From positions 1-64,000 of the forward strand of contig CAJXVU010000002.1 in assembly GCA_913062555.1 (NCBI GenBank): a stretch of 64,000 nt of DNA, read 5' to 3'. The notes below the pieces were generated by a model that had not been told where the DNA came from, searched no databases, and worked only from the letters and a program-made list of their open reading frames with translations. The position numbers were made by a program, and so were the translations under genes. Below, piece after piece: positions 1-8,843 of the stretch (its first letter is position 1; each line of letters opens with the position of its first letter). This DNA comes from an uncultured Bacteroidota bacterium. GTDB lineage: Bacteria > Bacteroidota > Bacteroidia > Flavobacteriales > Flavobacteriaceae.

Positions 1-1563
1 TTAGACAATGGCACACCAGAACCTATTCGTTCGGCATTATTAGACGGGGCAAAATGGTGGAATCAAGCTTATGAAGCGGCGGGTTTTATCAATGCCTTTC
101 AAGTAAAAATGTTACCAGCGGATGCTGACCCTTTAGACTGTAGATATAATGTAATTCAATGGGTACACCGCTCAACCAGAGGATGGAGTTATGGTAGTAG
201 CGTGACCGATCCAAGAACAGGCGAAATTATTAAAGGGCATGTGAGTTTAGGAAGTTTGAGAGTACGTCAGGATTTTTTAATAGCCCAGGCCTTATTAAAC
301 AAGCCATTTGCTGAACGTGATGATAATTATCAACCAATGTTGGAAATGGCCTTGGCGAGGATTCGTCAGCTTGGAGCTCATGAAGTAGGACATACTATTG
401 GATTTACACATAATTTTGCTGCAAGTACTAATGGAAGAGCCTCGGTTATGGATTACCCACATCCTACGGTAAGTTTAACCAATGGCGAAGTAGATTTAAG
501 TAATGCCTATGCTGTTGGTATTGGTGATTGGGATAAGGTAACTGTTGCTTATAGTTATGCCGAATTTGATAGTGGTGCTAACGAACGTGCAGAACTCAAT
601 AAAATTTTAGAAAAAGCAAATGCTGATGGTTTGCGTTTTATTGCTGATAGAGATGCCAGAGCGCAAGGCGGTGCACATGCATTAGCACACCTTTGGGATA
701 ATGGTAAAAGTGCTTCTGTGGAGTTAAACAATATGTTAGCTGTAAGAGCAAAGGCGATTTCTAATTTCTCTGTAGATAACATCCGTACTAATGAGCCTTA
801 TTCTGTACTAGAAGACGTATTTGTGCCTTTGTATTTCTTTCACCGTTTTCAAGTGGAAGCAGCAACGAAAGTTGTTGGTGGTTTAGATTATAATTATGCT
901 GTAAAAGGGGATGGTCAATTCACTTCTAAAGTGGTAGATGTGTCAACTCAAAAAGAAACTCTTAATGCGATATTAAACACATTACGTCCAAATACTTTAG
1001 CCATACCAAAAAACAAACTGGATTTATTTCCGCCGAGAGCGTTTTCATACGGTAGAACAAGAGAATCATTTAATGGCAAAACAGGAGTAGCATTTGATGC
1101 CTTAAGCGTAACATCTACCGCTAGTGATATGACTTTAAAATTATTATTGCACCCTGAGCGTGCCAATAGATTGGTACATCAAAAAGGATTAGATGCAAAG
1201 CAATTAGGATTGGATGAAGTATTACAAATACTCATTGATAACTCGTTTAATATGCAACATAAAGACACTTATTTAAACGAAGTACAGCAAATGGTGAATG
1301 TGAATGTATTAAAGCATATCATGAATTTGGCAGTGACTGATCGTGCTTATTTCCAAGTAAATGCTATTGCCAATGAAGCCATAAATAATATTTCAAAAGC
1401 ATTATATAGTAAAAAAGGAAGTCTGAAATATGCCAGCCAATATGCTTTATTAATTAAAGATTTCAAGGCGAAGCCTGAAAAATTTAAGTTAGCAGTGTCT
1501 CCTAAAATTCCTGATGGATCCCCAATAGGAAGTGATATTTGCAGCTATAATAGCTCGAATTAA
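1..1563 (+). CDS. Zinc-dependent metalloprotease, C-terminal part (DUF5117/DUF4953 type)
   Basis: The reading frame is open from the first base, so the N-terminal half lies outside the window; the ATG at 109 is internal and not the start. The zinc site HEVGHTIGFTH (HExxHxxGxxH, metzincin-like) is encoded at 379-411, with the run HNF just after it as in the Bacteroidota DUF4953 proteases. The full family is usually over 800 residues and carries a signal peptide, so this is probably a periplasmic or surface protease; that is inferred, since the N-terminus is not visible. The remainder is the long, mainly helical C-terminal region of the family. A good hairpin terminator follows, so it is transcribed separately from the next gene. 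Confidence 0.85.
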   Translation, partial: LDNGTPEPIRSALLDGAKWWNQAYEAAGFINAFQVKMLPADADPLDCRYNVIQWVHRSTRGWSYGSSVTDPRTGEIIKGHVSLGSLRVRQDFLIAQALLNKPFAERDDNYQPMLEMALARIRQLGAHEVGHTIGFTHNFAASTNGRASVMDYPHPTVSLTNGEVDLSNAYAVGIGDWDKVTVAYSYAEFDSGANERAELNKILEKANADGLRFIADRDARAQGGAHALAHLWDNGKSASVELNNMLAVRAKAISNFSVDNIRTNEPYSVLEDVFVPLYFFHRFQVEAATKVVGGLDYNYAVKGDGQFTSKVVDVSTQKETLNAILNTLRPNTLAIPKNKLDLFPPRAFSYGRTRESFNGKTGVAFDALSVTSTASDMTLKLLLHPERANRLVHQKGLDAKQLGLDEVLQILIDNSFNMQHKDTYLNEVQQMVNVNVLKHIMNLAVTDRAYFQVNAIANEAINNISKALYSKKGSLKYASQYALLIKDFKAKPEKFKLAVSPKIPDGSPIGSDICSYNSSN

Positions 1564-1617
1564 ATTTGAGATGTTTATTTTTATAAAAACATTTTAAATA
1601 TTGAAAATATAATAATT

Positions 1618-1648
1618 GAAAAGACGAACGTTAAAACTTCGTCTTTTC
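1618..1648 (+). terminator. Rho-independent-type terminator after the metalloprotease
   Basis: An 11-bp perfect inverted repeat (arms 1618-1628 and 1638-1648, core AAGACGAA/TTCGTCTT) encloses a 9-nt loop. The right arm is T-rich, but there is no long U tract beyond it. Confidence 0.7.
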
Positions 1649-1670
1649 TATGTCATAAACTTATTTTTCC

Positions 1671-2690
1671 ATGATTATTGATTTAAGAAGCGATACAGTT
1701 ACCAAACCTAGTAAAGGCATGCTCGAAGCGATGTTAAACGCTCAAGTAGGTGACGATGTCTATAAAGAAGACCCTACCGTAAATGCACTAGAAGAGCGTA
1801 TTGCGAAAATGTTTGGTAAGCCTAAAGCTCTTTTCTTTCCAACGGGAAGTATGGCCAATCAGGCAGCCATTAAATTGCATACCAATCCAGGAGAACAGGT
1901 GATTTGCGATAAATATGCACATGTGTATAATTATGAAGGTGGAGGAGCATCGTTTAATAGTGGAGTGTCCTGTAGATTAATTGACGGTGATCGTGGCATG
2001 TTTACAGCCAATCAAGTTGTAGAGTCTATTAATCCTCCCGATTTTTATCACAGTCCGCTCACCAGTCTTGTTGCTGTAGAAAACACTACTAATAAAGGTG
2101 GTGGTGCTTGCTGGGATTTTGAAGAAATTAAAAAAATTAGAACCATTTGTGACGACCATGACTTAGGTTATCATCTGGATGGTGCTAGATTATGGAATGC
2201 ATTGGTTGCAAAAGGAGAAACAGCAGCACAGTATGGAGATCTCTTTGATACCATATCAGTTTGTTTAAGTAAAGGCTTAGGTTGTCCAATAGGATCAGTA
2301 TTGGTTGGTAATGAGGACATTATGCAAGGCGCGATTCGAATTCGGAAGATTTTTGGTGGTGGGATGCGACAAGTGGGCTATTTAGCAGCAGCAGGATTAT
2401 ACGCTTTAGATCATCATGTAGAGCGATTGGCCATTGACCATAGCAAAGCACAAGAAATTGGAGCAGTACTCAGTAATTTATCCATGATAAAAGTGGTAGA
2501 ACCCATCGAAACTAATATCATCATTTTTGAAGTACAGCCAGATGTAAATGAAACAGCATTTGTACAACAATTAGCCGATGCTAATATTCATATCATAGGC
2601 ATGGGTGGAGGTAAACTACGTATCGTGACCCATTTGGATTATACCGATGCCATGCATGATAAATTGTTGGGAATATTACAAAGTATGTAG
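1671..2690 (+). CDS. ltaE: Low-specificity L-threonine aldolase
   Basis: PLP-dependent cleavage of L-threonine/L-allo-threonine to glycine and acetaldehyde in the cytoplasm. The protein starts IDLRSDTVTKPS, the classic N-terminus of the beta-eliminating-lyase/threonine aldolase family. HLDGARLWNA supplies the PLP-binding Asp and Arg, and SLSKGLGCPIGSVLVG (here with VC before LSK) holds the Schiff-base lysine near residue 200. At 339 residues it has full family length. The ATG at 1671 directly begins the conserved N-terminus. It stands alone between a terminator and a 286-bp intergenic stretch. The upstream TATTTTTC at 1662-1669 is one base off the TAnnTTTG box but too close to the ATG to be convincing. 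Confidence 0.93.
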   Translation: MIIDLRSDTVTKPSKGMLEAMLNAQVGDDVYKEDPTVNALEERIAKMFGKPKALFFPTGSMANQAAIKLHTNPGEQVICDKYAHVYNYEGGGASFNSGVSCRLIDGDRGMFTANQVVESINPPDFYHSPLTSLVAVENTTNKGGGACWDFEEIKKIRTICDDHDLGYHLDGARLWNALVAKGETAAQYGDLFDTISVCLSKGLGCPIGSVLVGNEDIMQGAIRIRKIFGGGMRQVGYLAAAGLYALDHHVERLAIDHSKAQEIGAVLSNLSMIKVVEPIETNIIIFEVQPDVNETAFVQQLADANIHIIGMGGGKLRIVTHLDYTDAMHDKLLGILQSM

Positions 2691-2937
2691 AGAATATATA
2701 TTATCATAAAATCAGATGTCAAGTCAAGTATTGCTAATGCTACCGCGATAGTCTGTATTTGAGACAATGAGTGATAGGTTTTTGGCAATTTGCATAACAA
2801 TTAATTTTTTAAAACGCCATCGTCAAAATTGTTTAGTATAGATTTAAGTGAAATTGAAAAAACTAAAGTTTTTAATTCGAAGTCATTTTAACATTAACAA
2901 AAAACTAACCCCTGACATCATCTGACACGAGCGCATT

Positions 2938-2945
2938 TATATTTG
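2938..2945 (+). promoter_or_regulatory. TAnnTTTG -7 box for the VOC gene
   Basis: TATATTTG, exact match to the Bacteroidota housekeeping -7 element, 31 nt before the ATG at 2977. No TTG at the usual -33 distance. Confidence 0.5.
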
Positions 2946-2976
2946 CATTAAGTTTAATAAATAAACACACAATCAA

Positions 2977-3348
2977 ATGACAAATGCAGGAAGCTGGTTT
3001 GAAATACCGGTAACAGATTACAACAGAGCAAAAACATTTTATTCAACAATTTTAGGTACTGAAGTTATGGATGCCCCAATGGATGGCATGAAATATGGCG
3101 TCTTACCACATGATCCAGAAAGTCATGGTATTGGTGGTGGTATTGTAGAGATGCCAAACTTTACTCCATCACAGGAAGGTACAACGGTATACCTGAACGG
3201 GGGTGAAGACCTCAATGCGCCTTTATCTAAGGTAGAAGCAGCTGGAGGTAAAGTAGTAATGCCTAAAACACCTATAGGAGAAAATGGGTTTATGGCTCAA
3301 TTTATAGATACTGAAGGCAATAAAGTAGCCTTTCATTCTATGAAGTAG
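2977..3348 (+). CDS. VOC family (glyoxalase/dioxygenase-fold) protein
   Basis: A single-unit vicinal-oxygen-chelate protein of 123 residues. It opens with GSWFEIPVTDYNRAKTFYS and ends with GFMAQFIDTEGNKVAFHS, the usual beta-alpha-beta-beta-beta borders of the fold. Similar small VOC proteins (PhnB or YdeN-like glyoxalase relatives) lack a known reaction, and substrate cannot be told from sequence. It is followed after 12 nt by a perfect hairpin and then by a WYL-domain regulator in the same direction, a pairing that suggests regulation by or with that protein. Confidence 0.85.
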   Translation: MTNAGSWFEIPVTDYNRAKTFYSTILGTEVMDAPMDGMKYGVLPHDPESHGIGGGIVEMPNFTPSQEGTTVYLNGGEDLNAPLSKVEAAGGKVVMPKTPIGENGFMAQFIDTEGNKVAFHSMK

Positions 3349-3360
3349 CACTTAAATTAA

Positions 3361-3392
3361 AGATAGTGAATCAATAAAGTGATTCACTATCT
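3361..3392 (+). terminator. Perfect 12-bp hairpin between the VOC gene and the WYL regulator
   Basis: Arms 3361-3372 (AGATAGTGAATC) and 3381-3392 are exact reverse complements around an 8-nt loop. The sequence after it is only moderately T-rich (TTTACCCTTTT). It may be a terminator, or an operator or leader structure for the regulator, whose ATG lies 11 nt downstream. Confidence 0.6.
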
Positions 3393-3402
3393 TTACCCTT
3401 TT

Positions 3403-4095
3403 ATGACACAATTATCCCGACTTATATCGATTCTTACCTTATTAAAATCGAAACGAATTTTAACATCAACTGAGCTTTCAGATAAGTTTGAGGTGAGCGT
3501 ACGTACCATCTATAGAGACATTCGTAAACTGGAAACATCGGGAGTTCCAATTATTATTCTTGAAGGCAGAGGATATACTTTAATGGAAGGCTACCAGATA
3601 GCACCAGTACAATTCACAGAGAAGCAAGCTAATGCCTTAATTACCGCTCAGCATTTGGTGAACCAGTCTAATGATTCTTCATTCATTGAGCATTTTGAAG
3701 AAGCCCTCACTAAGATTAAATCGGTGTTCAGGTCCTCTATTCAGGAAAAAAGTGAATTACTGAGTGATAAAATTCGAGTTTTTGACACGAAACAGGAAAG
3801 TATTTCCAGCAATGTATTATCTGAAATCCAACTCGCCGTTACTAATTTTAATTATGTAGAGATCAATTACCGGAAAGCCGATGATCCTAATATTTCTTTC
3901 CGTAAAATTGAACCCTGTGCCATGTATTCTACCAATAATAAATGGATCTTAATAGCCTGGTGTCATTTACGTCATGACATGAGAGCATTCAGAATTGATC
4001 GCATTCAGCATTTTAAAGTGCTTTATGAAAAGTTTGAAGATCGAAAATTTAGTTTTAAGGATTATTACACAGGTGGTCCTTATAATTCTAAATAA
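3403..4095 (+). CDS. YafY-type transcriptional regulator (HTH_11 + WYL domain)
   Basis: An N-terminal DeoR-like winged helix (LSRLISILTLLKSKR, then SVRTIYRDIRKLE as recognition helix, about residues 1-60) is followed by a WYL domain (residues about 130-205; IEPCAMYSTNNKWILIAWC, then RAFRIDRI). WYL regulators sense small ligands or nucleic-acid signals and act mostly as repressors or activators of neighbouring genes. I chose the ATG at 3403, which begins the family N-terminus, over a GTG at 3379 that would start inside the hairpin. The 231-residue length is normal. The likely target is the VOC gene just upstream or its own promoter; this is inference. Confidence 0.87.
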   Translation: MTQLSRLISILTLLKSKRILTSTELSDKFEVSVRTIYRDIRKLETSGVPIIILEGRGYTLMEGYQIAPVQFTEKQANALITAQHLVNQSNDSSFIEHFEEALTKIKSVFRSSIQEKSELLSDKIRVFDTKQESISSNVLSEIQLAVTNFNYVEINYRKADDPNISFRKIEPCAMYSTNNKWILIAWCHLRHDMRAFRIDRIQHFKVLYEKFEDRKFSFKDYYTGGPYNSK

Positions 4096-4115
4096 TTGAC
4101 CTTATTACGAAGAGT

Positions 4116-4215
4116 GCTTCGTACCTAGTAATGACGATTCACTAATCATCACAAGCGTAGAGAGAGATCACATAAAGCTTGGTTTTGAGATTTCTCCTTC
4201 CATTCGAAATGACAA
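4116..4215. repeat. REP-like degenerate palindromic intergenic element
   Basis: The stretch carries GAGATTTCTCC and TCGAAATGACA on the right (about 4188-4213) and a weakly matching inverted arm (GAGAGAGATCACA, about 4161-4173) on the left. I recall this arrangement from interspersed palindromes in many flavobacterial genomes, but copy number here cannot be checked. No coding potential is seen. Confidence 0.4.
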
Positions 4216-4296
4216 CACTCCTGTGATTAAGTGGTGAAATTCTCATGGATAAGCCTATTGGAATAGTTGTTGATACTTCAATATAAAACAACCTCC

Positions 4297-4878
4297 ATGA
4301 AAAAATATTCACATTATTTTATAGCCATAGGACTTACTTTAAGTGTTGCCATGGCTAGTTTTGGACAAGCTGATACTGTAGCAGTAAATAAAACATGGGC
4401 CAACTGGATACTTGCTTCGATTGATTATGCTGAAAAGAATTATACAATTATGCCAAGACAATTCACTTCAGTATTATTCAGACAATATTCTAACTCAAGT
4501 GTCAATGGGAATGAAAGTTTTAATAGTTCAATTTTTAAATTTTTGAAAACAAATTATAGAGATAATTTAAAACAAGGGAAATTCTATTTTGTTCAAAGTT
4601 ACAATCCTTCAGCCTGTAGTTTTTATGATAATGCAAACTATTCAATAGTTCTAGATACAAATCAAAGTATTAGAATTCATAAGTCATTATATGGCAACTT
4701 TAGCTGGAAGCGGAGTTTGGTTACAAATATTGATTTTAAAGATTTTAAAACAAAATTTGAAGAATATAGTGATTTTTATAATTTATCAGAAGTAGATGGT
4801 TTACTTCCTAATTATTATATAATTACTGAGTTCAACAAAGGAAATGTAAGAGTGAAAACGCTATTTGCCCATCTATAA
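4297..4878 (+). CDS. Secreted protein of unknown function
   Basis: Unrecognised. A signal peptide is clear: MKKYSHYFIAIGL, a hydrophobic core, then AMASFGQA as the cleavage region near residue 20. I chose the ATG at 4297 over a TTG at 4267 because the signal peptide starts there. The mature part, about 170 residues, is polar, aromatic-rich, single-domain-like and contains one cysteine (PSACSFYDNANYS). It is flanked by repeat elements on both sides (REP-like before, 23-bp tandem repeat after). Codon use looks like the surrounding genes. No function can be assigned. Confidence 0.7.
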   Translation: MKKYSHYFIAIGLTLSVAMASFGQADTVAVNKTWANWILASIDYAEKNYTIMPRQFTSVLFRQYSNSSVNGNESFNSSIFKFLKTNYRDNLKQGKFYFVQSYNPSACSFYDNANYSIVLDTNQSIRIHKSLYGNFSWKRSLVTNIDFKDFKTKFEEYSDFYNLSEVDGLLPNYYIITEFNKGNVRVKTLFAHL

Positions 4879-4902
4879 ACCTAGACTATTGGTCTGCAAG
4901 TT

Positions 4903-4948
4903 TAACATCTAGCAGCACAGCGATCTAACATCTAAAAGCCAAGCGTTC
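4903..4948. repeat. Two imperfect 23-bp tandem direct repeats
   Basis: Units 4903-4925 and 4926-4948 both begin TAACATCTA and share the core AAGCG/CAGCG followed by TTC/ATC; about three quarters of positions agree. Intergenic, between the convergent ends of the secreted protein and YbaB genes. Confidence 0.5.
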
Positions 4949-4955
4949 TAAAAAC

Positions 4956-5279
4956 CTACCCAAACATATCCATCCCAGGAATATTCGGCATACCATCTTT
5001 AGCGACAGCGGCCAACTCAGCTTCATTGACTGCCGTGGCACGTGTAATCGCTCTATTTAAAGTGAGGATTAAATAATCTTCCAATTGTTCTCTATCTTCT
5101 AATAACGTCTCATCAATATTGATCGTCTTTATTGCTCTATTTGCTGTTACCGTAACTTGAAGTAGGTTATCATTACTTTGTTCATCAATTAAAACGCCAT
5201 CTAATCGTTTTTTAGTAGCTTCAACTTTAACTTGGGTTTCTTTAAATTTCCCCATCATACCTTTTAAATCTCCAAACAT
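4956..5279 (-). CDS. YbaB/EbfC family nucleoid-associated protein
   Basis: A small DNA-binding dimer that coats the nucleoid. The protein begins [16 protein letters not shown], runs through an amphipathic helix and the beta-hairpin core ([18 protein letters not shown]), and ends with the Gly/Met-rich tail IPGMDMFG. Its length is 107 residues. The start at 5279 is preferred to one at 5315, because the longer start would lie upstream of a promoter box at 5303-5310 and is not conserved. Unlike in E. coli, recR and dnaX are not adjacent. It is divergent from the S9 peptidase gene. Confidence 0.9.
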   Translation of the reverse strand: MFGDLKGMMGKFKETQVKVEATKKRLDGVLIDEQSNDNLLQVTVTANRAIKTINIDETLLEDREQLEDYLILTLNRAITRATAVNEAELAAVAKDGMPNIPGMDMFG

Positions 5280-5302
5280 GTGTGTGTATTTATATGTTGC
5301 AT

Positions 5303-5331
5303 CAAAGGTATGCATTCATTCCGTGTATCAA
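5303..5331 (-). promoter_or_regulatory. Housekeeping promoter of the ybaB-like gene
   Basis: On the minus strand: TTG (5331-5329), 18-nt spacer, TACCTTTG (5310-5303). Both elements and spacing fit the Bacteroidota consensus, and it lies 23 nt before the chosen ATG. Confidence 0.6.
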
Positions 5332-5515
5332 TTCATAAACGATAACAAATGAAAGCTTTAAAATAGGAAGGCAAAATTGGTCCTTTCATATACTTCTGAT
5401 AAAGTGGAAATATGGTTTGCATTTTGCATAAGTTTAATTCATAAAGGATTAACAAAAGTGAATGCATTGATAGAAATAATTGACTTACTTTAGCGCATTC
5501 AATGTTGAAATTATA

Positions 5516-7576
5516 ATGAGTAAAACAATACATCCCCCAAAGGCGAAGATCAATCCAAAACAATTAGAAATTCATGGTGACATTCGCACAGATAATTACT
5601 ATTGGCTTAATGATAGAGAACAGCCTGAAGTTATTGAGTATCTGGAACAGGAAAATGCCTACTGCGATGCTGTTATGAAACACACGGATGCTTTTCAGAA
5701 TGATTTATTTGAGGAAATGAAAGGCCGTATTAAAGAAGAAGATGAGTCAGTACCTTATAAATATAACGGCTATTGGTATATCGTAAAATTTGAAAAGAGT
5801 AAAGACTACCCCATTTATATTCGTCGTAAAGATAGCTTAGAAGCTACCGATGAGCTTTTATTTGATTGTAATGAAATGGCTAAAGCTCATACCTACTTTA
5901 AACTTGTAGGTATTTCTGTAAGTCCAGATAATACGATGGTTTCCTACGGTGTTGATACTGTTAGTAGGCGTCAATATAATATACAAATTAAAAACTTAGT
6001 TACTGGGAAAAACTATGGCGAGATTATAAAAAACACAACGGGGGGAGCGACCTGGGCAAGTGATAATAAAACCTTGTTTTATACTGCTAAAAATGAACAA
6101 ACATTGCGGTCTGATAAAGTATATAAACATGCTTTGGGAACATCAGTTGATGATGATGTATTGGTATATGAAGAGAAAGATGATACCTTTAATACGACCG
6201 TTTTCAAAACCAAGTCTAAGAAATATCTTGTCGTAGCAAGTTTTAGTACCCTTACTACCGAATATCAAATATTACCTGCAAATCAACCAGAGGGAAAGTT
6301 TAAAGTTTTTCAGGCCAGAATCAGAGGCTTGGAATATAGTGTGAGTCATTATGAAAATGAGTTTTATATATTGACCAATGCTGATAATGCGACTAACTTT
6401 AAGTTGATGAAAACCTCTGAAAATGATACAGAGAAAACACATTGGAAAGAAGTTATAGCACATAGAGACGATGTAATGTTGGAGGATATTGAGATTTTTA
6501 AAGATTTCTTGGTACTAAGTGAAAGGCGTAATGGATTAAATGAAATTAGAATTAGACGTTGGGATAATTCAGATGAATATTATTTACCGTTTAACAATGA
6601 AACCTATACTGCTTATACAAGTACAAATGTAGATTTCGATACTCAAACGCTTCGTTATGGTTATAATGCACTAACAACACCATCATCGGTGATAGACTTT
6701 GATATGGTTCATAAAACCAAAAAGGTATTGAAAGAGCAAGAAGTTTTGGGGGGTAAATTTGATAAAGAGAATTACATATCAGAACGTATTTGGGCTACAG
6801 CCGAGGATGGAACTAAAATACCGATGTCATTAGTCTATCATAAAAACACTAAGAAAAGCGATAAAACACCATTGCTACTCTATGCTTATGGCTCATATGG
6901 CGCAACGATAGATCCGTACTTTTCAACCATTCGTTTGAGTTTGCTCGATCGTGGATTTATTTATGCTATTGCACATATTAGAGGAGGAGAATATTTAGGG
7001 AGACCTTGGTACGACAATGGAAAATTATTTAATAAGAAGAATACATTTTCAGATTTTATTGACTGTTCTAAATATTTAATTGCTGAAGGCTATACGTCTC
7101 CAGTCCACCATTATGCTATGGGAGGAAGTGCTGGGGGGTTATTAATGGGAGCCATCGTTAATATCAATGCTAATCTGTATAATGGGATTGTTGCACAAGT
7201 ACCATTTGTTGATGTAATGACAACCATGTTAGATGATAGTATCCCATTGACAACAGGAGAATATGACGAATGGGGGAACCCTAATGAAAAAGTTTATTAC
7301 GATTATATGAAATCGTATTCACCCTACGATAATGTTGAGAAACAAGCCTATCCAAATATGTTAATTACCGCAGGATTACATGACTCACAAGTGCAATATT
7401 GGGAACCTGCCAAATGGGTTGCTAAATTAAGAACACTAAAAACTAACGCAAATATTTTATTATTAAAAACGAATATGGAAGCTGGTCATGGGGGGGCATC
7501 AGGACGTTTTGAGTCTATTAAAGAAGACGCTTTGGAATATGCTTTTTTGTTAGATTTAGAAGGGATTACTGCCTAA
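5516..7576 (+). CDS. S9 family prolyl oligopeptidase, oligopeptidase B-like
   Basis: A serine peptidase of the prolyl oligopeptidase clan that cuts short peptides. The N-terminal part (to about residue 400) is the seven-bladed propeller, with YYWLNDREQPEVIEYLEQEN as the family-typical opening. The C-terminal alpha/beta hydrolase contains GGSAGGLLMG (nucleophile Ser), LHDSQVQYWEPAKW (acid residue) and EAGHGGASGRF (His). The sequence PYDNV with the YDEWGNP block matches oligopeptidase B rather than plain POP. No signal peptide is seen, so it is probably cytoplasmic. I chose the ATG at 5516 (MSKTIHPPKAK) over a TTG at 5480. The 686-residue length is typical. Confidence 0.93.
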   Translation: MSKTIHPPKAKINPKQLEIHGDIRTDNYYWLNDREQPEVIEYLEQENAYCDAVMKHTDAFQNDLFEEMKGRIKEEDESVPYKYNGYWYIVKFEKSKDYPIYIRRKDSLEATDELLFDCNEMAKAHTYFKLVGISVSPDNTMVSYGVDTVSRRQYNIQIKNLVTGKNYGEIIKNTTGGATWASDNKTLFYTAKNEQTLRSDKVYKHALGTSVDDDVLVYEEKDDTFNTTVFKTKSKKYLVVASFSTLTTEYQILPANQPEGKFKVFQARIRGLEYSVSHYENEFYILTNADNATNFKLMKTSENDTEKTHWKEVIAHRDDVMLEDIEIFKDFLVLSERRNGLNEIRIRRWDNSDEYYLPFNNETYTAYTSTNVDFDTQTLRYGYNALTTPSSVIDFDMVHKTKKVLKEQEVLGGKFDKENYISERIWATAEDGTKIPMSLVYHKNTKKSDKTPLLLYAYGSYGATIDPYFSTIRLSLLDRGFIYAIAHIRGGEYLGRPWYDNGKLFNKKNTFSDFIDCSKYLIAEGYTSPVHHYAMGGSAGGLLMGAIVNINANLYNGIVAQVPFVDVMTTMLDDSIPLTTGEYDEWGNPNEKVYYDYMKSYSPYDNVEKQAYPNMLITAGLHDSQVQYWEPAKWVAKLRTLKTNANILLLKTNMEAGHGGASGRFESIKEDALEYAFLLDLEGITA

Positions 7577-7591
7577 TTAAAAAAAAACACT

Positions 7592-7599
7592 TATTTTTG
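7592..7599 (+). promoter_or_regulatory. TAnnTTTG -7 box before the cysteine-synthase-like gene
   Basis: TATTTTTG, exact consensus, 48 nt before the ATG at 7647; no clear -33 TTG. Confidence 0.5.
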
Positions 7600-7646
7600 C
7601 GAAGTTTTAGCTTACATTTAATAAATTAGTAGCTCAGATTACGTTT

Positions 7647-8687
7647 ATGAAAGAACACAAACAAGTATTTGATAATGTATTGGACCTCATTGGAAAAACA
7701 CCTCTTATTAAACTCAATAACATAGTCTCAGGTTTTAAAGGAGAATACTTAGCTAAAGTAGAAGCTTTTAACCCAGGACACTCCACTAAAGATAGAATTG
7801 CATTATACATCATTGAAGAAGCCGAAAGAAGGGGAATCCTTAAACCCGGTGATACCATAATAGAAACAACCTCTGGGAATACTGGTTTCAGTATTGCAAT
7901 GGTAAGTATTATTAAAGGTTATGACTGTATTTTAGCCGTTAGTTCTAAATCTTCAGCCGACAAAATTGATATGTTGCGCACTATGGGTGCAAAAGTATAT
8001 GTTTGTCCTGCACATGTTAGTGCAGACGATCCTAGATCTTACTATCAAGTGGCAAAACAAATACATGAAGAAATAAAAGGATCGGTTTATATCAATCAAT
8101 ATTTCAATAATTTAAATCTTGAGGCACATTACAAATCTACAGGTCCTGAAATTTGGGAACAAACTGAAGGTGAAATTACACATTTGGTAGCTTGTAGTGG
8201 TACTGGTGGAACAATCTCTGGTACAGCAAAATATTTAAAAGAACAAAATCCAAATATAAAAGTTATTGGAGTAGATGCTTTTGGATCTGTATTAAAAAAA
8301 TATCATGAAACCCGTGAATTTGATGCCGATGAAATTTATCCTTATCGCATTGAAGGACTAGGGAAAAACTTAATTCCAACAGCAACAGATTTTGATGTTA
8401 TTGATAAATTTGTAAAAGTTACTGACGAAGAAAGTGCACACACAGCAAGAGCGATTGCTAGAACTGAAGGATTATTTGTAGGATATACAAGTGGTGCAGC
8501 TTTTCAAGCATTGAAGCAATTAAATGCCGAAGGAGAATTTAAAGAAGGTGATAAAATTGTAGTGATATTTCCAGATCACGGATCACGCTATATGAGTAAA
8601 ATTTATAGTGACAAATGGATGGAAGAGCAAGGCTTTTTTGACAGTAAAAATGAAGCTACGGTAAAGACAATTCAATATATAGATTAA
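7647..8687 (+). CDS. PLP-dependent cysteine synthase family protein; candidate cysteate synthase
   Basis: Fold-type II PLP enzyme of the O-acetylserine sulfhydrylase/cystathionine beta-synthase group, without regulatory CBS repeats. Visible are [22 protein letters not shown] (Schiff-base Lys near residue 52), [10 protein letters not shown] (substrate and PLP contact) and the phosphate cup SGTGGTISG. The loop that in CysK reads PEKMS-like is here [13 protein letters not shown] and the lysine motif is HSTKDR not GSVKDR, suggesting a substrate other than O-acetylserine. The next gene is an alpha-oxoamine synthase. In sulfonolipid producers a cysteate-forming enzyme of this class feeds such an acyltransferase, so cysteate synthase is my preferred but unproven reading; ordinary cysteine synthase remains possible. 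Confidence 0.85.
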   Translation: MKEHKQVFDNVLDLIGKTPLIKLNNIVSGFKGEYLAKVEAFNPGHSTKDRIALYIIEEAERRGILKPGDTIIETTSGNTGFSIAMVSIIKGYDCILAVSSKSSADKIDMLRTMGAKVYVCPAHVSADDPRSYYQVAKQIHEEIKGSVYINQYFNNLNLEAHYKSTGPEIWEQTEGEITHLVACSGTGGTISGTAKYLKEQNPNIKVIGVDAFGSVLKKYHETREFDADEIYPYRIEGLGKNLIPTATDFDVIDKFVKVTDEESAHTARAIARTEGLFVGYTSGAAFQALKQLNAEGEFKEGDKIVVIFPDHGSRYMSKIYSDKWMEEQGFFDSKNEATVKTIQYID

Positions 8688-8706
8688 CTATATTATAATT
8701 ATAAAT

Positions 8707-8750
8707 GACCCTGTAACCTGTTATTCAATATGTTATAGGGTCTTTTTTTT
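8707..8750 (+). terminator. Terminator after the cysteine-synthase-like gene
   Basis: Stem GACCCTGTAAC (8707-8717) pairs with 8732-8742 (one G-U pair), followed by eight T (8743-8750). Confidence 0.85.
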
Positions 8751-8808
8751 GTTGAAAAACATGAACAGGTGTAGGGTAAATTAATTATGTAGTAAGGATT
8801 AATTTGTA

Positions 8809-8816
8809 TAATTTTG
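8809..8816 (+). promoter_or_regulatory. TAnnTTTG -7 box for the alpha-oxoamine synthase
   Basis: TAATTTTG, exact consensus, 27 nt before the ATG at 8844. It rules out a TTG start at 8814, which lies inside the box. Confidence 0.55.
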
Positions 8817-8843
8817 CAGCATCTAACTAAGACTGATAACTTA

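Noticed and set aside
4267-4296. TTG start for the secreted protein
   Set aside because: It would prepend ten polar residues to a clear signal peptide; the ATG at 4297 is better.
5036-5051. Another TGGCACG that could be a sigma-54 -24 element
   Set aside because: It lies inside the ybaB-like coding sequence on the opposite strand, and the position 4 nt downstream reads ATCGC rather than TTGC.
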